Notes: generated by a model not told the origin, from the letters alone. A DNA stretch of 64,000 nt from Streptosporangium sp040640155 (GCF_040640155.1 NZ_JBFABE010000017.1:62001-126000), one strand, 5' to 3'; positions 27,561 to 34,618 are shown, counted from the stretch's first letter. Made by a program: numbers and translations.

Positions 27561-27930
27561 GGTTGCCTTCCTTTCGCCCGGCCCTTCGTCGGGCCCGGGT
27601 TCACAGATGCCCTCCCTGGCGGGTGGCCAGGGGTTGTGTCGGTTAGTACAACCAGCGGATGTCACGGGTCGATACAGTACGGCCCGCCGTTACCGCTTCG
27701 TTACAACACCGATCCTTTTCGGCTATCAGATACAAAAGCCGTGGTCACTGGCAACCTTACGGCCTCCCAGAGATCACTCCGAGCACCTGGAACCCCACAC
27801 CGGACCCCCGGCACCGCGTCGCGGGGGGCACATTACGGTTCCCCGGCGGGGGTGACCGAAAAGCCTCGGATAGCAGGAAAAGCCGCTCAAGCCCTGGGTG
27901 CTCCCGTGTCAAGCCCGGGGTGTCCGCGTG
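27561..27930. promoter_or_regulatory. livK promoter and leader region
   Basis: 370 bp between the livK start and the response-regulator stop codon. The middle (about 27640-27760) is relatively A+T-rich and should contain the livK promoter on the minus strand. No confident -35/-10 pair is assigned. The part next to the response regulator has degenerate CCGTGTC repeats. Confidence 0.45.
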
Positions 27931-28575
27931 TCAGGCCTCCGGTGTCCCCGTGTCCGTCTCCGGTCCGGCCGCTCCCCCGTCCGCGGCGACCGCCGCCCCC
28001 GCGCCGGTGTCGGCCACCACGATCTGCGCCACCTGCCGCATGCTCAGCCGGCGGTCCATCGACGCCTTCTGGATCCACCGGAACGCCTGGGGCTCGCTCC
28101 AGCCGTGCCGCTCCATCAGCAGGCCCTTGGCCCGCTCGACCAGCTTGCGCGTCTCCAGCCGCTCGGAGAGGGTCCCCACCTCGCGCTCCAGCGCGGCCAT
28201 CTCCTGGTGCCTGCTGACCGCCATCTCGATCGCCGGCACCAGGTCGGACTTGGTGAACGGCTTCACCAGGTACGCCATCGCGCCGGCGTCCCTCGCCCTC
28301 TCCACCAGGTCGCGCTGCGAGAAGGCGGTGAGGATCAGGCAGGGGGCGACCCGCTGCGACACGATCCGCTCGGCCGCGGAGATCCCGTCCAGGACGGGCA
28401 TCTTCACATCCAGGATCACCAGGTCCGGCCGGTGCTCCAGCGCCAGCGTGACGGCCGACTCCCCGTCCCCGGCCTCCGCGACGACCGCATACCCCTCTTC
28501 CTCCAGCATCTCCTTGAGATCGAGACGGATCAGAGCCTCGTCTTCCGCGATCACCACTCGCCGCTGCGTACTCAC
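27931..28575 (-). CDS. ANTAR-domain response regulator (PdtaR-like)
   Basis: Two-component response regulator (214 aa) with a receiver domain and a C-terminal ANTAR RNA-binding domain, which in this family acts as a transcription antiterminator. The receiver shows the acidic pair (IAEDEALIRLD), the phospho-acceptor Asp in LVILDVKMPVLDG, Thr in LILTAFS and Lys in YLVKPF. The ANTAR domain (about residues 130-190) contains ERAKGLLMERHGWSEPQAFR and a helical end, then an Ala/Gly-rich tail. The GTG at 28575 gives MSTQRRVVIAED, the form usual in actinobacteria. No histidine kinase is adjacent, as for Mycobacterium PdtaR. Confidence 0.92.
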   Translation of the reverse strand: MSTQRRVVIAEDEALIRLDLKEMLEEEGYAVVAEAGDGESAVTLALEHRPDLVILDVKMPVLDGISAAERIVSQRVAPCLILTAFSQRDLVERARDAGAMAYLVKPFTKSDLVPAIEMAVSRHQEMAALEREVGTLSERLETRKLVERAKGLLMERHGWSEPQAFRWIQKASMDRRLSMRQVAQIVVADTGAGAAVAADGGAAGPETDTGTPEA

Positions 28576-28643
28576 GAGCAAGAGAGTACCGACGTCCGCT
28601 AGATTAGGACCACGCCGGTACCGGTCAAAGGATCGTCATCGGC

Positions 28644-28649
28644 TAGGCT
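28644..28649 (+). promoter_or_regulatory. possible -10 box of the tRNA gene
   Basis: TAGGCT, 44 bp before the tRNA 5' end, with a GGTCAA about 15 bp further upstream. Tentative. Confidence 0.25.
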
Positions 28650-28692
28650 GCACGGCAGGCGTTTTGGATAATTCGGATGCGTCCGGATTACT

Positions 28693-28767
28693 GCCCCGGT
28701 ACCCCAATTGGCATGAGGGAGCGGATTCAAAACCCGTACAGTGTGGGTTCGAGTCCCACCCGGGGCA
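28693..28767 (+). tRNA. tRNA with anticodon CAA (nominal tRNA-Leu), short variable loop
   Basis: A complete 75-nt cloverleaf can be drawn by hand. The acceptor stem GCCCCGG/CCGGGGC is perfect (7 bp). The D arm has G18-G19 (AATTGGCA) and a 3-bp stem. The T arm GTGGG-TTCGAGT-CCCAC is perfect, and the discriminator base is A. The anticodon loop TTCAAAA gives CAA, which reads the Leu codon UUG. Two points are atypical. The variable loop is only 5 nt (ACAGT), whereas leucine tRNAs normally have a long variable arm. The anticodon stem GCGGA/CCCGT has a G-U pair and an A-C mismatch next to the loop. CCA is not encoded; the sequence reads CA after the discriminator. It may be a real but unusual tRNA or a decayed copy. 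Confidence 0.75.
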
Positions 28768-28778
28768 CAATCTTCGGG

Positions 28779-28810
28779 CCGCCCGGCCGAACAGCCGGGC
28801 GGTTCTTCTG
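28779..28810 (+). terminator. tRNA terminator
   Basis: 9-bp stem CCGCCCGGC / GCCGGGCGG with loop CGAACA, followed by TTCTTCTGTT, 11 bp beyond the tRNA. This is the clearest U-rich intrinsic terminator in the window. Confidence 0.8.
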
Positions 28811-28820
28811 TTCCCGGCGG

Positions 28821-29360
28821 TCAGCCGGTTCGGTCCGCCGCACCGGCGGAGCCGTTCGACAAAGGACGCAGGACGACGCCGAGTACGCGTTCCGCGGGGA
28901 AGTAGCCCACCGTCCGGGAGTCGAAACTGGCCCGCCGGTTGTCCCCGAGCAGGACCAGCCTGCCCGGTGGCACCACCTTCTCCGCCACGTCCGCGAGGGC
29001 GGGAACCAGGTCGTACGGCACCGGGTCACCCGGCAGGGCGGCGACCCGTTTCATCATCCAGTCACGGTCGTCCGTCCACCCGGCGCCGGCCGTGACCGCC
29101 GGCCGCGGCGGGTCGCACCACCGGTCGTCCACGGTCGGCCGTTCCACCACGATCACCTGTCCCCGGGCGGGCGTCAGGCCCCGGCGCACGAGCACCCGGT
29201 CGCCGTCGTGGTAGGCCGGCTCCATGCTCTCCCCGTGCACGGTCACCACGACCAGCCTGCGTCTCAGCGCCGCGAGAGCCGCGACACCCGCGAGGGCCGC
29301 CAGGCCGAGCGACAGCGCCGAGGTGCGGCGGAGCGTCGTCCGTCCTCGTCCGGTGGTCAT
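28821..29360 (-). CDS. S26 family signal peptidase
   Basis: Membrane-bound serine protease (179 aa) of the signal peptidase I / TraF-like S26 family. One N-terminal hydrophobic segment (residues about 15-32) anchors it. The catalytic Ser is in VHGESMEPAY (Ser45) and the general-base Lys in MMKRVAALPGD (Lys104). The box LVLLGDNRRASFDSRTVGYF is the conserved domain E. It should cleave secreted proteins after an Ala-x-Ala motif outside the membrane. Its ATG overlaps the ABC-exporter stop by 4 bp and AGGAGGA lies upstream, so it is dedicated to this operon. The nearby six-Cys peptides carry a conserved Ala-x-Ala and are the likely substrates (inference). Confidence 0.88.
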   Translation of the reverse strand: MTTGRGRTTLRRTSALSLGLAALAGVAALAALRRRLVVVTVHGESMEPAYHDGDRVLVRRGLTPARGQVIVVERPTVDDRWCDPPRPAVTAGAGWTDDRDWMMKRVAALPGDPVPYDLVPALADVAEKVVPPGRLVLLGDNRRASFDSRTVGYFPAERVLGVVLRPLSNGSAGAADRTG

Positions 29361-31216
29361 CGTCCTCCTGAGGGTGTGGGTTCGCCCGCTTCCTCGTTCC
29401 GGTAGCCGGACGCCTGCAGCGTGAACAACCGTGCGTATTCTCCACCCGTCGCCATCAACCCCGCGTGGTCGCCCCGTTCGACGATCCGCCCGTCGGACAG
29501 GACGACGATGAGATCCGCCTCGCGCACGGCACCGAGACGGTGCGAGATCAGCAGGCTGGTCCGGGTGGCGCGGTGCCGCCTGAGGGATCGGTGGATGTCG
29601 TGCTCCGCCTCCGCGTCGAGTCCCGCCGAGGGCTCGTCGAGGATCATCAGGTCACGCCTGTCCCGGAGGAACGCGCGGGCCAGCGCGATTCGCTGCCACT
29701 GCCCGCCGGAGAGCACCACTCCGGTCTCCGGGTCCTCCTTGTCCGACTCCTTGAAGAACATCCGCGTCAGCAAGGTGTCGTAGCCGTGCGGCAGGCCGGC
29801 GAGTTTCTCGTGGATGCCGGCGCGCCGCGCGGCGGCCCGCACGCGTTCCAGGTCGCCGAACACGTCCAGATCGCCCAGCCCGATGTTCTCCGCGGCCGTC
29901 ATGTCGTAGTGCATGTAGTCCTGGAAGACCGCGCCGATCCGCCGGCGCAGCTCCGCCACGTCGGCCTCCCGCAGGTCCACGCCGTCCCATGAGATCGAGC
30001 CGCGGGTGGGGTCGTAGAACCTGCACAGCAACTTCACCAGCGTGGATTTGCCCGCCCCGTTCAGCCCGACGAGCGCGACGGCCTTCCCCGCGGGGATGTG
30101 GAGATCGACACCGCGCAGCACCCACGGGTGGTCGTCGGAGTAGCGGAACCACAGGTCGCGCAGCTCGATCCCCCGCCGCAGCGGGGGCAGCGCGGACGGT
30201 GTCGCGGGCACCGGCAGGTCCGGTTCCGCCATGGTCACCGCGAGATGGTGGTCGAACATCAGCAGCGCCTGGTGCGAGCGGGCCACCTCACCGGCCAGCG
30301 CGGCCAGCGCGCCCTGCACGCTCGCGACCGCGGCCACGAACATGGTGACGTCACCGACCGAGATCTGTCCCGCCCGCGCGGCGGCGACCGCCCAGAGCAG
30401 GCCACCGGCGGACACCACCGCGGCCAGCAGCCCGAGCCCCGACTGGGTGAGGACCTCCCGCCGGTCCATCGCCCGCTTCGCGGCGTTGACGGTGCGCCTG
30501 TCGGCCAGCATCCGCTTCCTGAGGAAAGAGCCGATGCCGAACAGCCGCACCTCCTTGGCGGCCTCGACGCTGGACAGGAGCTGACCGTAGAAGATCTCCC
30601 GCCGCTCGACCGGTCCGACGTCCCAGACCATCCGTGCCCGCCGGCGCGACAGCGCGACCTCGGCGATCAGCGTCGGGACCCCGGACATCAGCACCAGTAC
30701 GGTCATGAGCGGAGCCAGCAGGAACAGCGAACCGAGGAAGCCCGCGATGGTGACGGCCGCCCGTCCGACACCCAGCATCCCGTCGACGGCCTGGTTCGGC
30801 GCCATGCCCCCGGCCTGCTGCGCCAGCCGCAGGCGGTCCAGGAAGTGGGGGTTCTCGAATCGTCCCAGCCCCGCGAAGCGCTCCACCGCGCCGAACAGCC
30901 GGTCCTGGGCGACCAGGCCGACCTCGCGGTCCATCTCCGCCCGGAGGTACTGGGTGACCTGCGGCGCCACCACGGCGACCAGGCCGACCGCCCCTATGCC
31001 GGCGGCGGGCGGGAGCAGGGCGTCCAGCGGGGCCCCGGCCACGAGGGCGTCGATGACGAGCTTGGTGAGCCACGCGCCGGCCACCGGCAGCGAACCACTC
31101 ACGAACGACAGCACCACGTACGCCAGGAGCGCCCGGGGCGCGGCCGTCACGGCGAGCGAACAGGCGGCGATGATCCGCTGTCTCGAGGTCGCCCCGGCCG
31201 CCGTTCCCTCGCTCAT
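29357..31216 (-). CDS. ABC exporter (fused transmembrane and ATP-binding domains)
   Basis: Half-transporter (619 aa) that should work as a homodimer and export a peptide or lipid-like molecule. Six hydrophobic helices occupy about residues 20-320. The nucleotide-binding domain spans about 350-590: Walker A GLNGAGKSTLVKLL, signature LSGGQWQRIALARAF, Walker B LMILDEPSAGLDAEA and H-loop LLISHRLGAVREA. There is no N-terminal C39 peptidase domain, so leader removal must be done by another enzyme; the S26 peptidase overlapping its 3' end is the obvious candidate. It overlaps the upstream thioredoxin-like gene by 4 bp. Resembles exporters of bacteriocin-type clusters. Confidence 0.9.
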   Translation of the reverse strand: MSEGTAAGATSRQRIIAACSLAVTAAPRALLAYVVLSFVSGSLPVAGAWLTKLVIDALVAGAPLDALLPPAAGIGAVGLVAVVAPQVTQYLRAEMDREVGLVAQDRLFGAVERFAGLGRFENPHFLDRLRLAQQAGGMAPNQAVDGMLGVGRAAVTIAGFLGSLFLLAPLMTVLVLMSGVPTLIAEVALSRRRARMVWDVGPVERREIFYGQLLSSVEAAKEVRLFGIGSFLRKRMLADRRTVNAAKRAMDRREVLTQSGLGLLAAVVSAGGLLWAVAAARAGQISVGDVTMFVAAVASVQGALAALAGEVARSHQALLMFDHHLAVTMAEPDLPVPATPSALPPLRRGIELRDLWFRYSDDHPWVLRGVDLHIPAGKAVALVGLNGAGKSTLVKLLCRFYDPTRGSISWDGVDLREADVAELRRRIGAVFQDYMHYDMTAAENIGLGDLDVFGDLERVRAAARRAGIHEKLAGLPHGYDTLLTRMFFKESDKEDPETGVVLSGGQWQRIALARAFLRDRRDLMILDEPSAGLDAEAEHDIHRSLRRHRATRTSLLISHRLGAVREADLIVVLSDGRIVERGDHAGLMATGGEYARLFTLQASGYRNEEAGEPTPSGGR

Positions 31217-31752
31217 ATCGCGGCGACGGGTCGATCCAGCTCGACCTGGCCGTTCCTGACCAGGAGCCGCCCGCCCTCGTCCGGAGCGACCGTCAGCACG
31301 CTCGGGTACGCCCTGATCCTGAACGCGGCGTTGAGGGCGTCACCGGGCTTCTCGATCACCACGCGGGCCACCGGTGAGAGTTCGGCGGCGAACGCGGCCG
31401 CCTCGTCCTCGTCCCCCACCACGGCGGCCAGCACCCGGTCGCGCCCACCGGCCATCGCCCGTGCGAACTCCACGAATTTCGGCAGCTTCTCCTTGCAGGG
31501 CAGGCAGTCGGGCGAGAAGAACGCCACCAGCGTTTCGTCCTTCAGCAGGTCCCGGCTCAGCGTCTCACCGTCCGTGGTGGAGGCGGTGAACTCACCGACC
31601 TCCTCACCGGCGGCCATGAAGAACGGATCGTCCCCCCGGGCCGACAACAACGCGGTGTGCTCCCGCAGCCGTCTGATGACCCCCAGCATGAGAATCAGGT
31701 TCAGCACGCCGAGCGACCCGACGAACACCACGGCCGTAATCAGGAAGGACAC
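31213..31752 (-). CDS. membrane-tethered thioredoxin-like protein (MauD/TlpA type)
   Basis: Redox protein (179 aa). One N-terminal transmembrane segment (residues about 3-26, LITAVVFVGSLGVLNLILML) places the thioredoxin fold outside the membrane. The active site is SPDCLPCKEKLP (Cys83-Cys86), and the cis-Pro is in AYPSVLTV. The overall plan resembles MauD, which helps form the six disulfides of the methylamine dehydrogenase small subunit, and TlpA/ResA proteins. The start is GTG with GAGGAG upstream. It heads a three-gene operon with the ABC exporter and signal peptidase. A role in oxidising or shuffling disulfides of the six-Cys peptides is inferred from context. Confidence 0.85.
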   Translation of the reverse strand: MSFLITAVVFVGSLGVLNLILMLGVIRRLREHTALLSARGDDPFFMAAGEEVGEFTASTTDGETLSRDLLKDETLVAFFSPDCLPCKEKLPKFVEFARAMAGGRDRVLAAVVGDEDEAAAFAAELSPVARVVIEKPGDALNAAFRIRAYPSVLTVAPDEGGRLLVRNGQVELDRPVAAI

Positions 31753-32138
31753 GGCGTCTCCTCACGGTTCACTCGAGGGCACGAGCGGTGCCCGCGATCT
31801 TTTCGAAGCGGCCCGGCCGGCATGGACCGGGCTCGGCTTTTCTCATTTCGTCGAAATGGCGCGTCACATGGGTGGCACGGCAGCCGGGACGACGTCTCAA
31901 CGGCCTTCACACCGCTTCTCGGCAGGACGGCGCCCGCGCCTGAGCGGAGAAACCACCGCCTCGGCTCCGTGACGGCCCGGTCCCGGTGCCGCGGGCCGGG
32001 CGAAGAAGCCCTGCGCCCAGGTCGCGACACCGGGAGGAGACCTGTGGGATTTCAGTTCCGCAAGCGTTCACGACCATGTGGACGTTGTCGCCGGCGAGCC
32101 GTTCACGGTCTCCCGTTCACGGTCTCCTGTTCACGGTC
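31753..32138. other. intergenic region between the peptide A stop and the export operon
   Basis: 386 bp, same-strand gap. It should contain the promoter of the thioredoxin/ABC/peptidase operon, or allow read-through from the peptide gene. A GCCCGG-N10-CCGGGC hairpin lies at 31811-31832. No gene is supported. The promoter block shared by the two peptide genes is not found here. Confidence 0.45.
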
Positions 32139-32140
32139 TC
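32101..32140. repeat. 3 x 14-bp tandem repeat touching the peptide A stop codon
   Basis: Unit GTTCACGGTCTCC plus one variable base, repeated three times (the last copy 12 bp), directly beside and overlapping the stop codon of the 73-aa peptide gene (TCA on the plus strand, 32139-32141). Confidence 0.85.
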
Positions 32141-32360
32141 AGCAGGGCACCGTCGTCTGGACACAGGGACCACAGTTGTTCGCCGACTGACAGAACCTAC
32201 GGTAAGTGGCCTTCCCCCCGGGGTACGGGGTGTAACCGCATCCGCAGTACTGGTAGAAGCCCGCGGCCGCAGAGGCATAAGTTCCAGGAACGAGTCGTTC
32301 GATCAGCCGGTCACCAACCCTTCTGAAGGGAGCGGCCAGCGCCTGGAGGGAATTGTTCAT
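32139..32360 (-). CDS. six-cysteine peptide A (putative exported precursor)
   Basis: Small precursor-like peptide of 73 aa, not matched to a family I can name. The N-terminal 31 residues look like an amphipathic leader (APFRRVGDRLIERLVPGTYA), not a hydrophobic Sec signal. They end in Ala29-Ser-Ala31, a possible signal-peptidase site. The C-terminal part has six Cys (39, 41, 57, 63, 66, 73) in the pattern C-x-C-x15-C-x5-C-x2-C-x6-C, with Cys as the last residue. Peptide B on the other strand aligns without gaps through residue 27 and keeps the Ala-x-Ala at 29-31 and all six Cys, which supports both as real genes. The ATG has AAGGAAGAAG about 12 nt upstream. Probably a disulfide-rich secreted peptide handled by the adjacent redox/ABC/peptidase operon. 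Confidence 0.78.
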   Translation of the reverse strand: MNNSLQALAAPFRRVGDRLIERLVPGTYASAAAGFYQYCGCGYTPYPGGKATYRRFCQSANNCGPCVQTTVPC

Positions 32361-32421
32361 CCGGAATCACTTCTTCCTTTTTCCTTGGAATGATTCGAGG
32401 CATCGGCCGGATGCTCGCCGA

Positions 32422-32456
32422 CCATGCAAGCACACGCGAATCGTCAATGTCAACGA
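32422..32456 (-). promoter_or_regulatory. promoter block of peptide A
   Basis: On the minus strand it reads TCGTTGAC, 15 nt, then GTGCTTGCATGG, about 61 nt before the start codon. TTGACA is a consensus -35. The 12-mer begins at the expected -10 distance but is not a TATAAT-like box. The same two blocks occur with 14-nt spacing before peptide B. Confidence 0.6.
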
Positions 32457-32872
32457 ATCCGATTTCAAGCCACAATGGGACCGGAAGAAAAAACACATCG
32501 CCGGTTCAGGGCGTACGGGACGAAACAAACAAGGATGACCGCGACCGGGGCGCCGGCTCAAAAGTGACGGTGAGCAGGGGCGATGCCGGTCCGTTCGTCC
32601 GGACGGAGGTCACCGATCGTCGGGTCACGCCCCAAAGGGCGTCGGGGACGAGTCGCCGGCGGCGGTGTCGTGGCGGTCACGAATTCCCGGGGCGGCAAGT
32701 ATCCCCGATCGCACGGAGGAGCACTTTTCAATTACGTCCGGTCACATCTTGGGAGTTCGCGGACGAAAAACAAGGCCCGTCGCGACCGAAGAGACACGGT
32801 TCCCGGCCGACAGCGTGCAGGTCGGGCCGCGAATTTCACCGCCCCACAGGCCCGGAACACAAGATTGAACGG

Positions 32873-32906
32873 TCGTTGACTAAATAAAATACCCGTGCTT
32901 GCATGG
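32873..32906 (+). promoter_or_regulatory. promoter block of peptide B
   Basis: TCGTTGAC (32873-32880), an A+T-rich 14-nt spacer, then GTGCTTGCATGG (32895-32906), about 50 nt before the start codon. The 8-mer and 12-mer are identical to those before peptide A on the other strand. This also shows that a TTG/ATG inside the block is not the peptide start. Confidence 0.6.
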
Positions 32907-32955
32907 CATCAAGATCTCGATCCGCTCACACCTACACAAGAAAGGTTCGACCAGG

Positions 32956-33186
32956 ATGAGAGCAAGTTTCACGAGGTTGGCCGATCCCCTGAAAAGGATC
33001 GGCGACCACATGCTCGAACGGCTCGTTCCACGGACCGGCGCCGACGCCGCCGGCTTCTACCGGCATTGCTGGTGCGGCTTGGCCCCGATCCTCGGCCGAG
33101 TGCAATTCCGACAGAAGTGCTACTACGGAGCGCCAGGATATCCGCCGGAGTGTGACGCGTGCGCGCCGACGACCACGCCCTGCTGA
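32956..33186 (+). CDS. six-cysteine peptide B (putative exported precursor)
   Basis: 76-aa paralogue of peptide A. The leader keeps Pro11, Gly16-Asp17, ERLVP at 21-25, Thr27 and Ala29-x-Ala31. The mature part begins near AGFY and has six Cys (38, 40, 55, 66, 69, 76) in the order C-x-C, C, C-x2-C, C-terminal C, with a longer third loop than in A. The ATG at 32956 is chosen because it aligns with the start of peptide A and has AGAAAGG about 11 nt upstream. The in-frame TTG at 32899 would translate the conserved promoter block. It is transcribed away from the export operon, so the product must act or be exported in trans. Function unknown; a secreted disulfide-rich peptide is inferred. Confidence 0.78.
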   Translation: MRASFTRLADPLKRIGDHMLERLVPRTGADAAGFYRHCWCGLAPILGRVQFRQKCYYGAPGYPPECDACAPTTTPC

Positions 33187-33646
33187 TCCTCGGACACGGA
33201 TGACGCGGCCTCATGGGCCATGACACCACCGTGAAATTCCGGCGGAGGTGGCATGCGGCGGGCCGTCTCGGTCTCCTGGGAATCGCTCCCACGCCCGGCG
33301 GCGACGAGCGATCCCGAACACGCCCCGAACGGGTATGAGAAATCACCGGGCCCCTTCTTGCCGAATCGCGAATCGGGGCGAAAGTGATTCCTCTGGAACC
33401 AGCGGTATAAAAACTGCGCGGTGAACACGCCGACCCGGTCCCGCCGGACCGGACGAGAAGGCCCGGGAAGACGAAGGCCGCGGCCTTCCGGAGTTCAGAG
33501 CCCGGACAGGCTCGGTTCCGGAAGGCCGTTCCCGCTCTCCGGCCACGACACGAGACCTCTCCGAGGCACGGACCACCCACGCCCGCGAACGCTCCCGACA
33601 GGGGCGGGTAGGTTGCTTGAAAAGTGACCTGACGAGAGGTGGCGGC
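33187..33646. other. intergenic region with structured DNA, no gene seen
   Basis: 460 bp after peptide B. Several short frames exist on both strands (one overlaps peptide B antisense), but none has a ribosome site. A TATAAA at 33406-33411 could be a -10 box for the downstream acetyltransferase. A large hairpin is listed separately. Confidence 0.45.
33473..33528. repeat. nested palindrome and long hairpin
   Basis: A 16-bp perfect palindrome GAAGGCCGCGGCCTTC (33473-33488) overlaps a 12-bp inverted repeat CGGCCTTCCGGA / TCCGGAAGGCCG (33481-33492 and 33517-33528). The loop of the latter has its own 5-bp stem GAGCC/GGCTC. It may terminate peptide B transcription or be a protein-binding site. Confidence 0.7.
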
Positions 33647-34288
33647 ATGGAAACCGTGGGAGACGGCCGGACGGAGCAGGAGGCCCGGACCGTCCCGGAG
33701 GACGGGAACGGCCCGGGGCGGCGCCCCGTGAACCTTCCGGAGACCGTGAGGCTGAGCGGCCCGGGGATGGTGCTGCGGGAGTGGGAGGACGGCGACCTCG
33801 ACGCGATGACGAAGCTGTTCGACGATCCCGACGTGGCCTACTGGACGCCGCTGGTCTCGCCGTTCGGCCCGCAGGCGGCACGGACCTACCTGGAGCGGTC
33901 CCGGCAGCGGCGGGTGGCCGGGGAGTCCCTGCAGTTGGCGATCACCGTGGACGGGGGCGAGCCCGCCGGTGAGGTCCTGCTGATGTTCAGGGAGCTGGGC
34001 CTGGACATGGCCATGATCGGCTACAGCGTGGGAGCCGCCTACCGCGGGCGCGGGCTGGCGACGGCGGCCGTCCGGACGATGACGGAGTTCGCCCGGGAGA
34101 CGGTCGGGGTGGACCGGCTGCTGCTGGAGATCGAGGACGACAACGCCGCGAGCGTGGCGGTGGCCCGCGCGGCGGGATACCGGCTGACGGACGCGCCACC
34201 GGTGTCCCTGGAGGAGAAGGGGCGGCCGATCACGTTGCGCACGTGGGAGTACGCGGGCTCCGATGCGCGGGAGGCGAATCCCGCGTGA
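33647..34288 (+). CDS. RimJ/RimL-type GNAT acetyltransferase
   Basis: Cytoplasmic N-acetyltransferase (213 aa) of the type that modifies protein N-termini or small amines. About 35 charged, disordered residues precede the GNAT fold. The acetyl-CoA motif is IGYSVGAAYRGRGLATAAV at about residues 124-142, and the last motif NAASVAVARAAGYRLT is the usual RimJ/L wording. The ATG at 33647 has GAGAGG 7-8 nt upstream and is preferred to an ATG 30 nt earlier. It lies between the peptide system and the NRPS cluster and could belong to either or neither. Self-resistance by acetylation is possible but unsupported. Confidence 0.82.
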   Translation: METVGDGRTEQEARTVPEDGNGPGRRPVNLPETVRLSGPGMVLREWEDGDLDAMTKLFDDPDVAYWTPLVSPFGPQAARTYLERSRQRRVAGESLQLAITVDGGEPAGEVLLMFRELGLDMAMIGYSVGAAYRGRGLATAAVRTMTEFARETVGVDRLLLEIEDDNAASVAVARAAGYRLTDAPPVSLEEKGRPITLRTWEYAGSDAREANPA

Positions 34289-34329
34289 GGAGGATCGCAC
34301 GCGAGGGGGCTCCGGCGTGAGAAGGATCC

Positions 34330-34404
34330 GGCACGCGCGGGTCGCGGGGTGAACGGCACGCGCGGGTCGCTGGGTGGGCGGCATGCGCGGGTCGCGGGGT
34401 GAGC
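34330..34404. repeat. 3 x 25-bp tandem repeat
   Basis: Units beginning GGCACGCGCGGGTCGC (34330-34354, 34355-34379, 34380-34404), differing at a few positions. The array lies in the 395-bp gap before the first NRPS gene. Further degenerate GGGTGAGCGG-type units flank it. No gene is seen in this gap. Confidence 0.8.
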
Positions 34405-34552
34405 GGGTTCGGGTGGCGGGGCGACGTGGGGGAATCCGGGGCGAACGATTCGCGGGTGAGCGGAACGCGATACGGACGGGACGCGGCGTGAAGGGAACGG
34501 CGCGCGAGCGGAACACCGCATGAACGAATCGTGACTTCAATCCTGATTTTCG

Positions 34553-34582
34553 TTGATCTCAACTGGCTTCGGCAGATATGCA
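34553..34582 (+). promoter_or_regulatory. candidate promoter of the first NRPS gene
   Basis: TTGATC (34553-34558) and TATGCA (34577-34582) are 18 bp apart in the only A+T-rich part of the gap. A start near 34590 would give a leader of about 95 nt. A 12-mer in this leader recurs before the third NRPS gene (listed separately). Confidence 0.4.
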
Positions 34583-34606
34583 TGGATGTCAGTTATCCCG
34601 ACGAAG

Positions 34607-34618
34607 GGGAAGTGGTCG
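34607..34618 (+). promoter_or_regulatory. shared 12-mer, copy 1 (NRPS leader)
   Basis: GGGAAGTGGTCG in the 5' leader of the first NRPS gene. The identical 12-mer is in the leader of the third NRPS gene at 45056-45067, and a CGAC lies a few bases upstream in both. It could be a binding site for the cluster regulator. Confidence 0.4.

Larger units (their letters stand above)
32361..32955. other. divergent intergenic region between the two six-Cys peptide genes
   Basis: 595 bp holding two outward-facing promoters (listed separately). The middle, about 32460-32860, contains several short overlapping frames with no ribosome-binding site, no domain and arginine/glycine-biased composition. I read it as non-coding. 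Confidence 0.55.

Noticed and set aside
32390..32887. 165-aa plus-strand frame in the gap between the two peptide genes
   Set aside because: Arg/Gly-biased, no ribosome site, and it runs through the promoter block of peptide A.
32139..33186. Identifying the six-Cys peptides as methylamine dehydrogenase light chain
   Set aside because: Too short, no TTQ-type Trp pattern, and no mau enzyme genes other than a MauD-like thioredoxin.
32139..33186. Lanthipeptide or radical-SAM peptide interpretation
   Set aside because: No LanB/C/M, radical SAM or YcaO gene nearby; the redox partner points to disulfides.
33123..33428. 101-aa minus-strand frame antisense to the end of peptide B
   Set aside because: Overlaps a better-supported gene, lacks a ribosome site, and its sequence has no recognisable motif.
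34330..34404. 25-bp repeats as a CRISPR array
   Set aside because: Units are directly adjacent with no spacers, and there are no cas genes.
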